Origin: Massilia sp. TS11
GTDB taxonomy: Bacteria; Pseudomonadota; Gammaproteobacteria; Burkholderiales; Burkholderiaceae_D
Length of the DNA: 64,000 bases
Direction: 5' to 3'
NCBI RefSeq assembly: GCF_022012445.1
Contig: NZ_JAKLTS010000001.1
Location: 186,001 to 250,000, forward strand
Shown here piece by piece: positions 18,064 through 27,047 of this stretch (positions within the stretch are counted from its first letter, which is position 1; each line of letters begins with the position of its first letter). Below the pieces are notes generated by a model. It had not been told where the DNA came from. It was given only the letters and a program-made list of their open reading frames with translations, and did no database searches. The position numbers and the translations under genes are program-made.

Positions 18064-18918
18064 TTATCCGATAAACGAGTCGAACTGCATGTCGAATTCT
18101 TGCAACGCCTTTTGTGCATTTTGCATCTTTTTGCGGAACTCGGGCCCGCGCTGCAGGGCCAGGCCCACGGCCAGCACGTCGATCACGACCAGATAGGCCA
18201 GGCGCGCCGAAATCGGCGTATAGGGGTCGATGTTGAACACCAGGTCGATCGGAATCAGCACGCTGGCCATGTCGGCCAGCGGCGTGCCCGAGGGCGCCAG
18301 CACGATCACGTCGGCGCCGCCCTGGCGCGCCAGCTTGACCGAGCGCACCAGCGCGCTGTTATTGCCGCGCTGCGAGATGGCCACGCAGGCGTCGCCCTTG
18401 CGCAGCAGGGAGGCGGCGATCGAGTGGATGTGCGGGTCGGCATAGGCGACCGTCGGCACGCCCGAGCGGAAGAACTTGTGCTGGGCGTCGGCCGCCACGA
18501 TGCCGCTCGTGCCCTGGCCGTAGAACTCGATCTTGTTGGCACGCGACAGGATGTCGAGCGCCTTCTGCACGGGCTCGGCCTGCAGATTATTGCGCAGGTC
18601 GAGCAGGGTATTGATCGAGCGGCTGCAGATCTTGCTGATCAGGTCGACGGCGAGGTCGTCCTGGCTCGGCTGGTCGGAGGCGCCCGGCAGGGCCAGGGCC
18701 AGGCCCTGGGCCAGCTTGAGCTTGAACTCGTGCCAGCCGTCGTAGCCGAGGGTGCGGCAAAAACGCACGACGGTCGGCTCCGAGACCTGGGCGGCCTTGG
18801 CCAGGGCCGTGATGTTCTGGTTCACGGTCGCGCCCGGATTGGCGAGCACGGCCAGCGCCACCTTCTTCTCGGACTTGGACAGGGTGTCGAGCTGGGTGCG
18901 GATGGAATCGAGCAGCAT
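18064..18918 (-). CDS. hexR: HexR, RpiR-family regulator of glucose catabolism
   Basis: A 284-residue RpiR/HexR protein. The N-terminal HTH_6 domain (1-77) includes ALAKAAQVSEPTVVRFCRTLGYDGWHEFKLKLAQ. The C-terminal SIS sugar-phosphate domain includes EFYGQGTSGIVAADAQHKFFR and AISQRGNNSALVRSVKLARQGGADVI. In characterised proteobacteria HexR represses zwf, edd and related genes and is released by KDPG, the Edd product. The gene follows zwf by 9 bases. Four matching operators lie at zwf, pgi and edd, so it probably controls its own operon too. Confidence 0.93.
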   Translation of the reverse strand: MLLDSIRTQLDTLSKSEKKVALAVLANPGATVNQNITALAKAAQVSEPTVVRFCRTLGYDGWHEFKLKLAQGLALALPGASDQPSQDDLAVDLISKICSRSINTLLDLRNNLQAEPVQKALDILSRANKIEFYGQGTSGIVAADAQHKFFRSGVPTVAYADPHIHSIAASLLRKGDACVAISQRGNNSALVRSVKLARQGGADVIVLAPSGTPLADMASVLIPIDLVFNIDPYTPISARLAYLVVIDVLAVGLALQRGPEFRKKMQNAQKALQEFDMQFDSFIG

Positions 18919-18927
18919 GGCGCCGGC

Positions 18928-20394
18928 TTAGTCCTCAGGCAGGGCTTCTTCGCGCCACTGCAGGCCGTCGCGGCCGATCAGCGCGCTCGAGGCGGCCGGG
19001 CCCCAGGTGCCCGAGGTGTAGGGGATGGGCGCGCTCTCGTCCTGCTCCCAGTGGTGCAGGATCGGCTCGACCCAGTCCCAGGCCGCTTCCAGTTCGTCGC
19101 CGCGCATGAACAGGGTCAGCTGGCCGCGCAGCACGTCGAACAGCAGGCGCTCGTAGGCTTCCATGCGCGGGGCCTTGAAGGTCTCGCGGAAGTCGAGTTC
19201 GAGTTCGGCCGGCTTCAGGCGCATCGAATCGCCCGGGGTCTTGGCCATCAGGTTCAGCTTCAGGCCCTCGTCCGGCTGCAGGCGGATCACCAGGCAGTTG
19301 TTCTGGAAGGTATTGGTCGGCTGCGGGAAGATCGAATGCGGAATCTGCTTGAAGCGCACCACGATCTCGGCCAGCGAGGCCGCCATGCGCTTGCCGGTGC
19401 GCAGATAGAAGGGCACGCCGGCCCAGCGCCAGGTGTCGATCTCGGCCTTCATTGCGACGAAGGTCTCGGTGCGCGAATGGGCGGGGGCGTCGGGTTCCTC
19501 GCGGTAGCCAGGCACGGCCTGGCCGTCCACATGGCCGGCGCGGTACTGGCCGCGCACGATGTTCTGGGCCAGGGTGGTCGGGGTGAAGCGGCGCAGCGAG
19601 CGCAGCACCTGCAGCTTTTCGTCGCGCACGGCGTCCGGCGCGATCGAGGCGGGCGGCTCCATCGCCACGATGCACAGCAGCTGCAGCAGGTGGTTCTGCA
19701 GCATGTCGCGCAGGGCGCCCGAGGTGTCGTAGTAGCCGAGGCGGTTGCCGACGCCGAGCTTTTCGGCGATCGTGATCTGCACATCGCTGATGTACTCGCG
19801 CCGCCACAGGGGCTCGAACAGGATATTCCCGAAGCGCAGGGCCAGCAGGTTCTGCACGGTTTCCTTGCCCAGGTAGTGGTCGATCCGGTAGATCTGCGAT
19901 TCGCTGAAGACCTTGCCCACTTCGGCATTGATCTGGCGCGCCGAGGCCAGGTCGCGCCCCAGCGGTTTTTCCAGCACCACGCGCGAATTGGCCGTCGCCA
20001 GGCCATTGGCGGCCAGGTTGTCGCAGATCTTGGCGAACAGGTGGGGCGGCGTGGCCAGGTAGTAGACGCGCGTGATGTGCGGGTCGTGGCGCAGGGCCGC
20101 CACCAGCGCCTGGTAGCTGGCCGATTCGGTTGCGTTCAGCGGCACGTACACGATGCGCTGGACGAAACGCTGCCAGACCTCGGTCTGGAAATTCTTGACG
20201 TGGGGGCGCGCGGTCGCATCGACCGTGGCCAGAAATTCCTCGGTGCTCCATTCGTGCCGGCCGACGCAGACGATGCGCGCCGTGGCGGGCAGGGCGCTGG
20301 CCAGCTCGCGCGCGTACATGGCGGGCAGCAGTTTGCGCATGGCGAGGTCGCCGCTACCGCCGAAAAGGACGAGGTCAAAGTCGTTGAGTGCCAT
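18928..20394 (-). CDS. zwf: Glucose-6-phosphate 1-dehydrogenase
   Basis: A 488-residue enzyme oxidising glucose-6-phosphate to 6-phosphogluconolactone with NADP or NAD. The ATG at 20394 begins MALNDFDLVLFGGSGDLAMRKLLPAMY, containing the GxSGDLA nucleotide fingerprint; the longer frame upstream runs through the operator sites and is not used. The active-site signature RIDHYLGKETVQNLL lies near residues 180-195. It heads zwf-hexR-tal, and two HexR-like operators sit 28 and 60 bp upstream of the start. Confidence 0.97.
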   Translation of the reverse strand: MALNDFDLVLFGGSGDLAMRKLLPAMYARELASALPATARIVCVGRHEWSTEEFLATVDATARPHVKNFQTEVWQRFVQRIVYVPLNATESASYQALVAALRHDPHITRVYYLATPPHLFAKICDNLAANGLATANSRVVLEKPLGRDLASARQINAEVGKVFSESQIYRIDHYLGKETVQNLLALRFGNILFEPLWRREYISDVQITIAEKLGVGNRLGYYDTSGALRDMLQNHLLQLLCIVAMEPPASIAPDAVRDEKLQVLRSLRRFTPTTLAQNIVRGQYRAGHVDGQAVPGYREEPDAPAHSRTETFVAMKAEIDTWRWAGVPFYLRTGKRMAASLAEIVVRFKQIPHSIFPQPTNTFQNNCLVIRLQPDEGLKLNLMAKTPGDSMRLKPAELELDFRETFKAPRMEAYERLLFDVLRGQLTLFMRGDELEAAWDWVEPILHHWEQDESAPIPYTSGTWGPAASSALIGRDGLQWREEALPED

Positions 20395-20421
20395 AGGGGA
20401 AAAGGGCTCCTTGCTAGTCAA

Positions 20422-20436
20422 TGTAAATTTACTACA
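20422..20436 (-). promoter_or_regulatory. HexR operator 1 upstream of zwf
   Basis: TGTAGTAAATTTACA on the minus strand, a near-perfect palindrome matching the HexR consensus (TGTAgTnAAATTACA type). It is 27 bases upstream of the zwf start, in a position to block transcription. Confidence 0.82.
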
Positions 20437-20453
20437 CGAAAATTGATCGCGCA

Positions 20454-20468
20454 AGAAAATTTACTACG
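20454..20468 (-). promoter_or_regulatory. HexR operator 2 upstream of zwf
   Basis: On the minus strand CGTAGTAAATTTTCT, sharing the GTAGTAAATTT core with operator 1. It is offset by exactly 32 bp, about three helical turns, so two HexR dimers could bind the same face of the DNA. Confidence 0.72.
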
Positions 20469-20533
20469 AAATTCTGGCAGACCGGCCCGCGGGCCGTCGA
20501 TTATGCGCCGCCGCCCGCGCGGCCGGCGCGCGT

Positions 20534-21424
20534 TCAGGCCTGGTACACGGGCTCCGGGCGGCCGGCGACCTCGACCCGGATGCTCAGCAGGCGGCCATTG
20601 AGCGGGTAGCTGGCCGTCTCGGTGGCCGGGCGGCCATGGCTGGCGCTGGTGATATACAGGGTGCGCAGATCGTCGCCGCCGAAGGCCAGCATGGTCGGGC
20701 AGCGCACCGGCAGCAGGATCTCGCGCAGCAGCTTGCCGTCGGGGGCGAAGCGCAGCACGCGCGCGCCTTCGAACATGGCGACCCAGTAGCAGCCTTCGCT
20801 GTCGATGGTGGCGCCGTCGGGGCGGCCGCCATAGGCCGGGTCGTGCTTGTCGGCCGAGAACAGCTGGAAGGCGCGCGCCTTGCCGACGCGCCCGCTGGCG
20901 ACGTCGAAGTCATAGCAGTCGATGCGGTGGCTGGCGGTGTCGGCGTGGTACATGGTGCGGCCGTCGGGCGCGAAGGCCAGGCCGTTCGAATTGGTCATGC
21001 CGCCGCTCCAGACCTTGCGCAGTTCGCCCTTGTCGAGGCAGAACATCTCGGCGGCCGGGCTGGTGCGCGGCTCATAGATGGTGCCGATCCAGTAGCGCCC
21101 GGCCGGATCGACCTTGCCATCGTTAAAGCGCGTGGTGGCCGTGTCGTACAGGGCCGGATACAGCAGGCGGCGGGCGTCGCTGGCCGGGTCGAGGTGGACG
21201 ATGCCCTGGCGCGTGGCCACCAGCAGGCCGCCGCCGCCGTCGATGGCCAGCGAGGACGGCTCGCTGTCCATGCGCCAGCTGGCGTGCTGGCCGCTGGCCG
21301 GGTGCAGGCGGTGCACCAGGCACTGGTTGATGTCGACCCAGTACAGGCTGGATTCGCCGTGGTGCCAGAGGGGGCTTTCGCCGACGCTCATCGCTTCATG
21401 CCATGCGACCTGAATACCGCTCAT
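20534..21424 (-). CDS. SMP-30/gluconolactonase family protein (candidate 6-phosphogluconolactonase)
   Basis: A 296-residue six-bladed beta-propeller of the SMP-30/gluconolactonase/LRE family. The N-terminal GESPLWH carries the metal-binding Glu. Later come FNDGKVDPAGRYWIGT, MTNSNGLAFAPDGRTMYHADT and RPDGATIDSEGCYWVAMFEGA, the usual metal and catalytic blades. The ATG at 21424 follows AAGGAG. It is 10 bases downstream of pgi and 139 bases upstream of zwf. No canonical pgl lies in this Entner-Doudoroff block, so hydrolysis of 6-phosphogluconolactone is a reasonable inference; action on free gluconolactone or another sugar lactone is possible. Confidence 0.85.
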   Translation of the reverse strand: MSGIQVAWHEAMSVGESPLWHHGESSLYWVDINQCLVHRLHPASGQHASWRMDSEPSSLAIDGGGGLLVATRQGIVHLDPASDARRLLYPALYDTATTRFNDGKVDPAGRYWIGTIYEPRTSPAAEMFCLDKGELRKVWSGGMTNSNGLAFAPDGRTMYHADTASHRIDCYDFDVASGRVGKARAFQLFSADKHDPAYGGRPDGATIDSEGCYWVAMFEGARVLRFAPDGKLLREILLPVRCPTMLAFGGDDLRTLYITSASHGRPATETASYPLNGRLLSIRVEVAGRPEPVYQA

Positions 21425-21434
21425 CGTGTTCTCC

Positions 21435-23078
21435 TTATGGCAGGCCGCGCTTGGCGAGCTGCACCAGACCATTGGTCGAGCTGTCGTGCAGGGCCGGATG
21501 GGCGTCGCCGCTCAGTTCGGCCTCGATGGCCTTGGCCAGCACCTTGCCCAGTTCCACGCCCCACTGGTCGAAACTGTTCACATCCCACAGCACGCCCTGG
21601 ACGAAGGTCTTGTGCTCGTACAGGGCGATCAGGGCGCCCAGGGCCGGCGGGGTCAGGTAGTCCATCAGAATGGTATTGCTTGGACGGTTGCCCGGGAAGA
21701 CCTTGTGCGGCAGCAGGCGCGCGACCTCGGCCGCGTCGAGCCCGGCCGCTTCGAGTTCGGCGCGCGCCTCGTCGGCCGTTTTGCCCTTCATGAAGGCTTC
21801 CGACTGGGCGAAGCAGTTGGCCAGCAGGGCCGTGTGATGGCGCTGGCGCTCATGGGCCGGCTGCAGGCTGGCGATGAAGTCGATCGGAATCAGATCGCTG
21901 CCCTGGTGCAGCAGCTGGAAATAAGCATGCTGGCCATTGGTGCCGCACTCGCCCCAGATGACCGGGCAGGTCGGCGTGTCGACCGGGCTGCCGTCGCGCG
22001 TGACGCGCTTGCCATTGCTTTCCATGTCGAGCTGCTGCAGGTAGGCGGGGAAGCGGTTCAGGTCCTGGTGGTAGGGCGCGATCGAGAGCGAGCTGCAGCC
22101 GAGGAACTGGCGGTTCCAGAAGCCGATCAGGCCGAGCAGCACCGGCATGTTCTGCGCCAGCGGCGCGGTGGCGAAGTGGTGGTCCATCGCATGCGCGCCG
22201 GCCAGCAGGTCGCTGAAGTAGGCGAAGCCAACGCTCAGGGCGATCGGCAGGCCGATGGCCGACCACAGCGAATAGCGGCCGCCGACCCAGTCCCAGAACG
22301 GGAACATATTGGCCGGATCGATGCCAAAGGCTTTGACGGCCGCGGTATTGGTGGAGACGGCCACGAAATGGCGGCTCAGGTCCGCAAAGGCGCCGCACTG
22401 CTGGATGAACCAGGAGCGCGCGGTCTGCGCGTTCATCATCGTCTCGGCCGTGGTGAAGGTTTTCGAGGCGACGATGAACAGCGTCGTTTCCGGGTTCAGC
22501 TGCTGCAGCACGGCCTCGATGTCGTGCCCGTCCACATTCGAGACGAAATGCATGCGCAGGCGCGGGTGGGCGTAGTGGCGCAGGGCCAGGCAGGCCATCT
22601 TGGGGCCGAGGTCGGAGCCGCCGATGCCGATGTTGACGACGTCCGTGATCTCCTGGTCGGTGTGGCCGCGCCAGGCGCCGTTGCGCACTTCGTCACTGAA
22701 GCGCTTCATATGCTCGAGCACGCCATGCACCTGGGCCACCACGTCCTCGCCGTCGACTTCCAGGCGGGTGCCGCGCGGCAGGCGCAGGGCCGTGTGCAGC
22801 ACGGCGCGCTGCTCGGTATGGTTGATGCGTGCGCCGGTCAGCATGGCATTGCGCCACGATGCCAGATCGCGCGCTTCGGCCAGAGCCAGCAGCAGGCGCA
22901 GGGTCTCGGCGTCGAGCCGGTTTTTCGAATAATCGAGGAACAGGCCGGCGGCCTGCAGATGCATATGCTCAAAGCGTTGCGGGTCCTGGGCGAACAAGTC
23001 GCGCAGCTGCCAGTGGCGGGCCGTCTCGGCGTGCGCCGCCAGGGCCTGGTAGGCGGGCAGGGAAGTGAGGGCAGGCAT
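21435..23078 (-). CDS. pgi: Glucose-6-phosphate isomerase
   Basis: A 547-residue isomerase interconverting glucose-6-phosphate and fructose-6-phosphate. Landmarks: DVVNIGIGGSDLGPKMACLAL, FIVASKTFTTAETMMNA, the PGI signature DWVGGRYSLWSAIGLPIAL, and the C-terminal LWDVNSFDQWGVELGK with the catalytic Lys. The ATG at 23078 starts MPALTSLPAYQAL; a longer upstream frame would cross the intergenic control region. A HexR-like operator lies about 65 bp upstream. It probably shares a transcript with the lactonase gene. Confidence 0.97.
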   Translation of the reverse strand: MPALTSLPAYQALAAHAETARHWQLRDLFAQDPQRFEHMHLQAAGLFLDYSKNRLDAETLRLLLALAEARDLASWRNAMLTGARINHTEQRAVLHTALRLPRGTRLEVDGEDVVAQVHGVLEHMKRFSDEVRNGAWRGHTDQEITDVVNIGIGGSDLGPKMACLALRHYAHPRLRMHFVSNVDGHDIEAVLQQLNPETTLFIVASKTFTTAETMMNAQTARSWFIQQCGAFADLSRHFVAVSTNTAAVKAFGIDPANMFPFWDWVGGRYSLWSAIGLPIALSVGFAYFSDLLAGAHAMDHHFATAPLAQNMPVLLGLIGFWNRQFLGCSSLSIAPYHQDLNRFPAYLQQLDMESNGKRVTRDGSPVDTPTCPVIWGECGTNGQHAYFQLLHQGSDLIPIDFIASLQPAHERQRHHTALLANCFAQSEAFMKGKTADEARAELEAAGLDAAEVARLLPHKVFPGNRPSNTILMDYLTPPALGALIALYEHKTFVQGVLWDVNSFDQWGVELGKVLAKAIEAELSGDAHPALHDSSTNGLVQLAKRGLP

Positions 23079-23142
23079 GTGGGTCTTTCGCAGATGGGGC
23101 GCCCTGCGGGGCGCGGAACATGACAACTATACTCCAAAATTA

Positions 23143-23157
23143 CGTAAATTCACTACA
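23143..23157 (-). promoter_or_regulatory. HexR operator upstream of pgi
   Basis: On the minus strand TGTAGTGAATTTACG, one or two bases from the operator palindrome. It lies in the 200-bp space between divergent pgi and edd, nearer pgi. Confidence 0.75.
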
Positions 23158-23236
23158 AAAATTTGGCTGCACTGGGCCAAAGCGGGGTGGTTGGGTGCAG
23201 AAAAAGTGGGGGATTGACGCCATTTCGGCAAAATAC

Positions 23237-23251
23237 TGTAGTAAAATTTCA
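23237..23251 (+). promoter_or_regulatory. HexR operator upstream of edd
   Basis: TGTAGTAAAATTTCA on the plus strand, a close match to the same operator, centred about 35 bp before the edd start. It is the second site in the shared pgi/edd control region, 94 bp from the pgi site. Confidence 0.8.
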
Positions 23252-23278
23252 GAAATTCACCGTTCATAGGATTCTTTC

Positions 23279-25186
23279 ATGGCACTGCATCCCGAACTCG
23301 CGCGCGTCACGCAGCGGATCCTCCAGCGCAGCGCCGCCACCCGCGCGGCCTATCTGCATCACCTCGACGCGGCGCGCCGCCAGGGCGTGCAGCGCGGCGC
23401 CCTGTCGTGTACCAACCTGGCGCACGGCTTTGCGGCCTTTCCCGCCAACGACAAGCTGAGCCTGCGCGAGCAGAAGAAGCCCTCGGTGGCGATCGTCTCG
23501 GCCTACAACGACATGCTGTCGGCCCACCAGCCCTTCCAGCACTTTCCGGCGATCCTCAAGGAGGCCGTGCGCGCGGCAGGCGGTGTGGCCCAGTTCGCGG
23601 GCGGCACGCCGGCCATGTGCGATGGCGTGACCCAGGGCCAGCCCGGCATGGAGCTGTCGCTGTTCTCGCGCGACACGATCGCCCAGGCCACGGCCATCGC
23701 GCTGTCACACAATATGTTCGACGCCGCCGTCTACCTCGGCGTGTGCGACAAGATCGTGCCGGGCCTGCTGATCGGCGCCCTGCATTTCGGCCACCTGCCG
23801 GCCGTGTTCGTGCCGGCCGGCCCGATGACGAGCGGCCTGTCGAACAAGGAAAAGGCGCGCGTGCGCCAGCTCTACGCGCAGGGCAAGGCCACGCGCGAAG
23901 AATTGCTCGAGTGCGAGTCCGCCTCCTACCACAGCGCCGGCACCTGCACCTTCTACGGCACCGCCAACTCGAATCAGCTGCTGATGGAAATCATGGGCCT
24001 GCACCTGCCGGGCGCAGCGTTTGTGAATCCCTACACGCCGCTGCGCGACGCCCTGACGGCGGCCGCCGGCGCGCGCGCCGTGGCCCTGACCGAACAGGCC
24101 GGCAGCTACACGCCGGTCGGCCACATCGTCGACGAGAAGGCGATCGTCAATGCCGTGGTCGGCTTGCTGGCCACCGGCGGCTCGACCAACCATACGCTGC
24201 ACCTGATCGCCATCGCCAAGGCGGCCGGCATCGTGATCGACTGGGACGACTTCAATGACCTGTCGGCCGTGGTGCCGATGCTGGCGCGCATCTACCCGAA
24301 TGGCGAAGCCGATATCAACCACTTCCATGCGGCCGGCGGCACCGGCTTTGTGATCCGCGAGCTGCTCGACGCCGGCCTGCTGCACGAGGACGTGCGCACG
24401 ATTCTCGGCCACGGCCTGCGCGCCCACTGCGCCGAGGCCTTCCTCGAGGGCGAGCAGCTGGTGTTCCGTCCCGCGCCCGCGGCCGCGGCCGACGAAAACG
24501 TCGTGCGTCCGGCCAGCCGGCCGTTCCAGGCCGATGGCGGCATCGTGCTGGTCAAGGGCAATCTGGGGCGCGCCGTGATGAAGGTCTCGGCCGTCAAGCC
24601 TGAGCACCGCAGCGTGGAAGCGCCGGCCCTCACTTTCGATTCGCAGGAAGCTTTCATGGCCGCCTACAAGGCCGGCCAGCTCGAGCGCGATTTCGTCGCC
24701 GTGATCCGCTTCCAGGGCCCGCGCGCGAACGGCATGCCCGAACTGCACGCGCTGACGCCGGCCCTGGCCAATCTGCAGGATGCCGGCTTCAAGGTGGCCT
24801 TGGTGACCGACGGCCGCATGTCGGGCGCGTCGGGCAAGGTGCCGGCCGCGATCCACGTGTCGCCCGAGATTCTGGCCGGCGGTCCGCTCGGCCGCGTGCG
24901 CGATGGCGATCTGCTGCGCGTGTGCGCCCAAACCGGCACGCTGGCGGCGCTGGTCCCGGCCGCCGAATGGGAGGCGCGCGCCCAGGCCACGGCCGATCTG
25001 TCGGCCAACGGCGTCGGCATGGGGCGCGAGCTGTTCGCCTTCTACCGCGCCGCCATCAGCGCGGCCGAGGAGGGCGCCACCACCTTTGCCCTGCCCACAC
25101 CGCTGCCCGCCAGCCAACCGATGCATGTGCCCGACGCGACGGTTGGCAACACCATGCCCGGCTCCGATGAAGACGTTCTCAAATAA
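23279..25186 (+). CDS. edd: Phosphogluconate dehydratase
   Basis: A 635-residue iron-sulfur dehydratase of the IlvD/Edd family, turning 6-phosphogluconate into 2-keto-3-deoxy-6-phosphogluconate. The cluster cysteines fall in [37 protein letters not shown] and [41 protein letters not shown] at the N-terminus and [22 protein letters not shown] near the C-terminus are further family blocks. Full length. It heads edd-eda, with eda nine bases later. Confidence 0.97.
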   Translation: MALHPELARVTQRILQRSAATRAAYLHHLDAARRQGVQRGALSCTNLAHGFAAFPANDKLSLREQKKPSVAIVSAYNDMLSAHQPFQHFPAILKEAVRAAGGVAQFAGGTPAMCDGVTQGQPGMELSLFSRDTIAQATAIALSHNMFDAAVYLGVCDKIVPGLLIGALHFGHLPAVFVPAGPMTSGLSNKEKARVRQLYAQGKATREELLECESASYHSAGTCTFYGTANSNQLLMEIMGLHLPGAAFVNPYTPLRDALTAAAGARAVALTEQAGSYTPVGHIVDEKAIVNAVVGLLATGGSTNHTLHLIAIAKAAGIVIDWDDFNDLSAVVPMLARIYPNGEADINHFHAAGGTGFVIRELLDAGLLHEDVRTILGHGLRAHCAEAFLEGEQLVFRPAPAAAADENVVRPASRPFQADGGIVLVKGNLGRAVMKVSAVKPEHRSVEAPALTFDSQEAFMAAYKAGQLERDFVAVIRFQGPRANGMPELHALTPALANLQDAGFKVALVTDGRMSGASGKVPAAIHVSPEILAGGPLGRVRDGDLLRVCAQTGTLAALVPAAEWEARAQATADLSANGVGMGRELFAFYRAAISAAEEGATTFALPTPLPASQPMHVPDATVGNTMPGSDEDVLK

Positions 25187-25195
25187 AGGAAAACC

Positions 25196-25810
25196 ATGAA
25201 CCTGCTCGAGATCATGCGCCTTGCGCGCGTCATGCCGGTGATTGCCATCGACGATCCGGCCACGGCCGTACCGCTGGCCGAGGCCCTGGTCGCCGGCGGC
25301 ATCCGTGTGCTGGAAGTGACCCTGCGCACCCAGCACGGCCTGGCCGCGATCCGCGCCATGTCGGCCGTGCCGGGCGCGATTATCGGCGTCGGCACCCTGA
25401 CCCGGCCCGAGGAGTTTGCGGCCGCGCGCGATGCGGGCGCCGTGTTCGGCGTGTCGCCCGGCCTGACCCCGTCCCTGGTGGCGGCCGCCAAGAGCAGTGG
25501 TCTGCCGCTGCTGCCCGGCGTGATGACCCCGTCCGAAGTGATGGCCGCGCGCGAGGCCGGCTTCCAGCAGCTGAAGCTGTTCCCGGCCATGCAGGCAGGC
25601 GGTGTCGGCATGCTCAATGCCATTGGCGGCCCCTTGCCGGATGTGAGCTTCTGTCCGACTGGCGGTATTTCGCTCGAGACGGCGCCGGCCTTCCTGGCGC
25701 TGAAGAACGTGGCCTGCGTGGGCGGCTCCTGGCTGACCCCGCGCGACGCGATCCAAGCGGGCGACTGGGCGCGCATCACCGAGCTGGCCAAAGCCGCAGC
25801 CGCGCTCTGA
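25196..25810 (+). CDS. eda: 2-dehydro-3-deoxy-6-phosphogluconate aldolase
   Basis: A 204-residue class I aldolase splitting KDPG into pyruvate and glyceraldehyde-3-phosphate, the last Entner-Doudoroff step. The N-terminus MNLLEIMRLARVMPVIAIDD is typical. The catalytic Glu lies in VLEVTLRT, the phosphate-binding IIGVGTLTRPEE follows, and the Schiff-base Lys is in QQLKLFPAM. It ends with FCPTGGISLETAPAFLAL and CVGGSWLTP. It is followed by an intrinsic terminator. Confidence 0.97.
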   Translation: MNLLEIMRLARVMPVIAIDDPATAVPLAEALVAGGIRVLEVTLRTQHGLAAIRAMSAVPGAIIGVGTLTRPEEFAAARDAGAVFGVSPGLTPSLVAAAKSSGLPLLPGVMTPSEVMAAREAGFQQLKLFPAMQAGGVGMLNAIGGPLPDVSFCPTGGISLETAPAFLALKNVACVGGSWLTPRDAIQAGDWARITELAKAAAAL

Positions 25811-25833
25811 GCGCAGCGCGCAGCACAGCAGCA

Positions 25834-25859
25834 GGCGGGGGCGACCCCGCCTTTTTTTT
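25834..25859 (+). terminator. Rho-independent terminator after eda
   Basis: GGCGGGG (25834-25840), a GCGA loop and CCCCGCC (25845-25851), followed by eight T. It ends the edd-eda transcript. Confidence 0.92.
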
Positions 25860-25891
25860 CGTCGCACGAAACCGCACCCTTGCCCGCCAAA

Positions 25892-25949
25892 CAAATCGGG
25901 GTCAGACCCCATTTTTCTGGGTGGATAAATGGGGTCTGACCCCATTTTT
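25892..25949. repeat. Inverted pair of palindromic repeats, cluster B
   Basis: GGGGTCAGACCCC at 25898-25910 and the opposite orientation GGGGTCTGACCCC at 25931-25943, each with AT-rich flanks. The cluster lies between convergent eda and the response-regulator gene. Its right flank supplies the regulator's TAA stop (minus strand, 25948-25950). Confidence 0.9.
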
Positions 25950-26697
25950 ATTGGCGCGACTGTTCCTGCTGGCGGTAGGCGCTCGGCGTCATGCCCATCT
26001 TCAGGCGGAAGGCGGTCGAGAAATTGCCGGCGCTGCTGAAGTTGAGCGAGAGCGCGATGTCGACAATGTCGAGATCGGAACTCCCCAGCAGCCGGCACGC
26101 ATGCTGAATGCGCTCGTCGCGGATGAAGGCGAATACCGTCATCCCGGTCTGCTCGCGAAATACCTTGGACAGCTTTTCGCGGTAGGTACCGATCGCACGC
26201 GCAATGTCGGCCAGCGGCGGCAGGTCGCCGATGTGGTCGCGAATATAGGTCTTCGCGGCCAGCACCAGCGGATGCTCGTCCGGCGCCGCCGTGGCAGCCG
26301 CCGGCTTCGGCATCAGGCCGAGGTGGATGCGCACACGCGCCGAGACTTCGGCCGGCGTGAATGGCTTGGTGATGTAATCCACCGCGCCAATCTGGAGCCC
26401 CGTGACCCGGTCATCGGGTCCGTCTGCGGCACTCAGGAAAATGATAGGGATCGCTCGCGTCTGGGCGTTGGCCTTGAGACGACGGCACAGGGCATGGCCA
26501 TGCATGCCTGGGAGGCCCACATCGAGGATGATCAGGTCGGGCAGTTTAGCGAGGGCCAGACGGTAGCCCTCGCTGCCATCTTCAGCGACGCTGATGCGGT
26601 GCCCGTCCGCAGTCAGCATCTCCGACAGCATCGCGCGGTCGACAGCTGCGTCTTCGATGATGAGCAGGTGATATTGGCTGCTGTTCTTGTTCATCAT
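25948..26697 (-). CDS. Response regulator with AraC-type DNA-binding domain
   Basis: A 249-residue protein. An N-terminal receiver domain (about 9-125) has D16 at the acidic pocket and the phosphoacceptor D59 in IILDVGLPG, with Lys in YITKPFT. A linker leads to a C-terminal AraC/XylS helix-turn-helix (about 150-245: IARAIGTYREKLSKVFREQTGMTVFAFI, then DIALSLNFSSAGNFSTAFRLKMGMTPSAYR). No sensor kinase gene is adjacent, so it appears to be an orphan. Its stop codon is provided by a palindromic repeat, which suggests the original 3' end was altered. Target genes unknown. Confidence 0.9.
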   Translation of the reverse strand: MMNKNSSQYHLLIIEDAAVDRAMLSEMLTADGHRISVAEDGSEGYRLALAKLPDLIILDVGLPGMHGHALCRRLKANAQTRAIPIIFLSAADGPDDRVTGLQIGAVDYITKPFTPAEVSARVRIHLGLMPKPAAATAAPDEHPLVLAAKTYIRDHIGDLPPLADIARAIGTYREKLSKVFREQTGMTVFAFIRDERIQHACRLLGSSDLDIVDIALSLNFSSAGNFSTAFRLKMGMTPSAYRQQEQSRQ

Positions 26698-27047
26698 TAC
26701 GCAATCTTATACCGCACAAAACTGCTCGTTGGTTATTTCTCCTCAGTAAAAGGAATTCTCCCGCGCCACAGAAAGATAATGAACGTCTGCATGCGGCAGG
26801 GGGAAACACACGGAAGCCAGGCTTGTGACGACAGCTGCGCGCCACCCTCGTGAGGTGGGCGGTCCGCCGCGCGGCCCGTGGTCGGGGCCAGACTTGAAGG
26901 GGGGTCAAGTGGCGGCGTGACAAACGTGTGTCCGTAGGAAAAAGAATAAGGCGGACTGCACAGAATAGGCTTTCTATTTCTTCCTGTTGCTGGCTTATAT
27001 ATGGAATAATCTTCTTTCGTAAAAAATAAATGCAGAAGGAGTTTCTG
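26698..27047. other. 350-bp intergenic region between divergent regulators
   Basis: No coding capacity supported on either strand. It holds two small perfect hairpins: CCACC/GGTGG around 26842-26858 and ACTTGA/TCAAGT around 26891-26909. An AT-rich stretch at about 26990-27030 is probably the promoter region of the Lrp-family gene. I saw no tRNA, riboswitch or known operator. A small RNA here cannot be excluded. Confidence 0.5.

Noticed and set aside
17677..20601. A 974-codon plus-strand frame across hexR and zwf
   Set aside because: It runs antisense to recognisable enzymes and across the HexR operators, with no protein-family similarity I could see.
23705..26098. A 797-codon minus-strand frame across edd and eda
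   Set aside because: It is a GC-rich shadow of two conserved genes.
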